A stretch of 5,670 nt of DNA, taken from assembly GCA_035282865.1 (NCBI GenBank), contig DATEVB010000166.1, positions 1 through 5,670 on the forward strand. The letters run 5' to 3'. The stretch is from UBA4744 sp035282865 (lineage in GTDB: Bacteria > Actinomycetota > Acidimicrobiia > Spongiisociales > UBA4744). Below, piece after piece: positions 5,264 through 5,670 of the stretch (the first letter of the stretch is position 1; each line of letters begins with the position of its first letter). A program made the translations under genes and the position numbers. The notes under the pieces are model-generated. The model was not told the DNA's origin, searched no databases, and saw nothing but the letters and a program-made list of their open reading frames with translations.

Positions 5264-5670
5264 CTGCGCTGATACATGCCACCTACATCGCCGGACGCCA
5301 TACCAAGGCGCTCCTACGCCAGCCTTGGTACGTGGTGGCTTCTCTGACCCAGCCCCTCATCTGGCTGCTTCTGTTCGGTCAACTCTTCAGGCAGGTCGCC
5401 ACCCTCCCCGGCTTTCCCACCGACAGCTACATCGCCTACCTGACCCCCGGTGTGATCCTGATGACTGCGATGTTCGCCAACAGCTGGAATGGTATGGGGC
5501 TTCTCGACGACATGGAGAGCGGTGTCCTGGATCGCTTCCTCACCTCCCCGGTCCGTCGCAGCGCCATCCTGACCGGGGTCAACATCCAACAAACTATCTC
5601 CCTGGCGATTCAAGCACTGATACTGATCGGCCTGGGACTGGCGCTCGGGGCTCGCTTCGAGGGAGGTGTC
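5260..5670 (+). CDS. ABC-2 type permease, DrrB-like, cut by the window end
   Basis: The first 137 residues of the membrane partner of the preceding ATPase are visible; the frame is still open at 5670. GTG 5260 overlaps the ATPase TGA in a GTGA tetranucleotide. AAAGGGG about seven bases upstream (5246-5252) serves as ribosome site, so translation is coupled. The protein begins with a short cytoplasmic segment (MTALIHATYIAGRHTKALLR), then a hydrophobic helix around 23-43 (WYVVASLTQPLIWLLLFGQLF), another around 57-76 (YIAYLTPGVILMTAMFANSW), and a third around 112-130. Between the last two lies GLLDDMESGVLDRFLTSPVRRSAI (about 80-103, in outline), the conserved ABC-2 cytoplasmic segment ('E...G.L.R.L..PV.R') thought to contact the ATPase. 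Full-length DrrB-type permeases have about 250-290 residues and six helices, so roughly half is missing. Confidence 0.92.
   Translation, partial: MTALIHATYIAGRHTKALLRQPWYVVASLTQPLIWLLLFGQLFRQVATLPGFPTDSYIAYLTPGVILMTAMFANSWNGMGLLDDMESGVLDRFLTSPVRRSAILTGVNIQQTISLAIQALILIGLGLALGARFEGGV

Noticed and set aside
5314..5613. Minus-strand 99-codon frame at the right end
   Set aside because: It is antisense to the DrrB-like permease, whose hydrophobic helices and conserved cytoplasmic segment are unmistakable.
1..5670. CRISPR arrays, tRNA genes, complete insertion sequences
   Set aside because: No regularly spaced repeats, no tRNA-like arm set, and no element with paired ends plus a transposase were found on reading both strands.

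Overview
The window reads as high-GC Gram-positive (Actinomycetota) chromosomal DNA. The signs are GC-rich third codon positions, frequent GTG starts (antitoxin, toxin, tetR, permease), several genes with no Shine-Dalgarno site but a -10 element placed for leaderless transcription, and protein families typical of actinobacteria (a Phd/RelE pair, a TetR regulator beside a DrrAB-type ABC exporter, a TrpB2-type tryptophan synthase beta chain). I cannot name genus or species. The left 1.4 kb looks like accessory or eroded DNA; the right half looks like ordinary chromosome.

Layout: (1) 40-261, minus: C-terminal remnant of a tyrosine recombinase, the footprint of an old integrated element. (2) 431-975, minus: a two-gene Phd/YefM-RelE toxin-antitoxin operon, antitoxin first, with a 4-base GTGA overlap and a CACAATTGTG palindrome at the antitoxin start. 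(3) 1100-1336, minus: a short ORF whose first 50 residues resemble region 2 of an ECF sigma factor, then lose the resemblance and run into a strong minus-strand terminator (1142-1164). (4) 1337-1602: a gap with several strong hairpins that may form a leader for the next gene. (5) 1603-2964, plus: a complete TrpB2-type tryptophan synthase beta chain, with no other trp gene in the window. (6) 2965-3466: 0.5 kb without a convincing gene. (7) 3467-4165, minus: TetR-family repressor. (8) 4265-5263, plus: DrrA-type ABC ATPase, overlapped by 4 bases by the DrrB-type permease (5260 onward), which is cut by the window end.

How the parts work together: tetR and the ABC operon diverge from a 99-bp spacer holding a promoter on each strand and a 29-bp inverted repeat (4199-4227) between them. 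This is the usual layout of a local drug-responsive repressor controlling its own gene and an efflux pump. The toxin-antitoxin operon is likely autorepressed through the palindrome at its promoter. The trpB gene stands alone and may be controlled by its structured upstream region.

I see no CRISPR array, rRNA, tRNA or complete insertion sequence. I find no convincing undescribed multi-gene system. The points most worth a second look are the ECF-sigma-like ORF that reads through its own terminator, the hairpin-rich trpB leader, and the regulatory spacer between tetR and the ABC operon.
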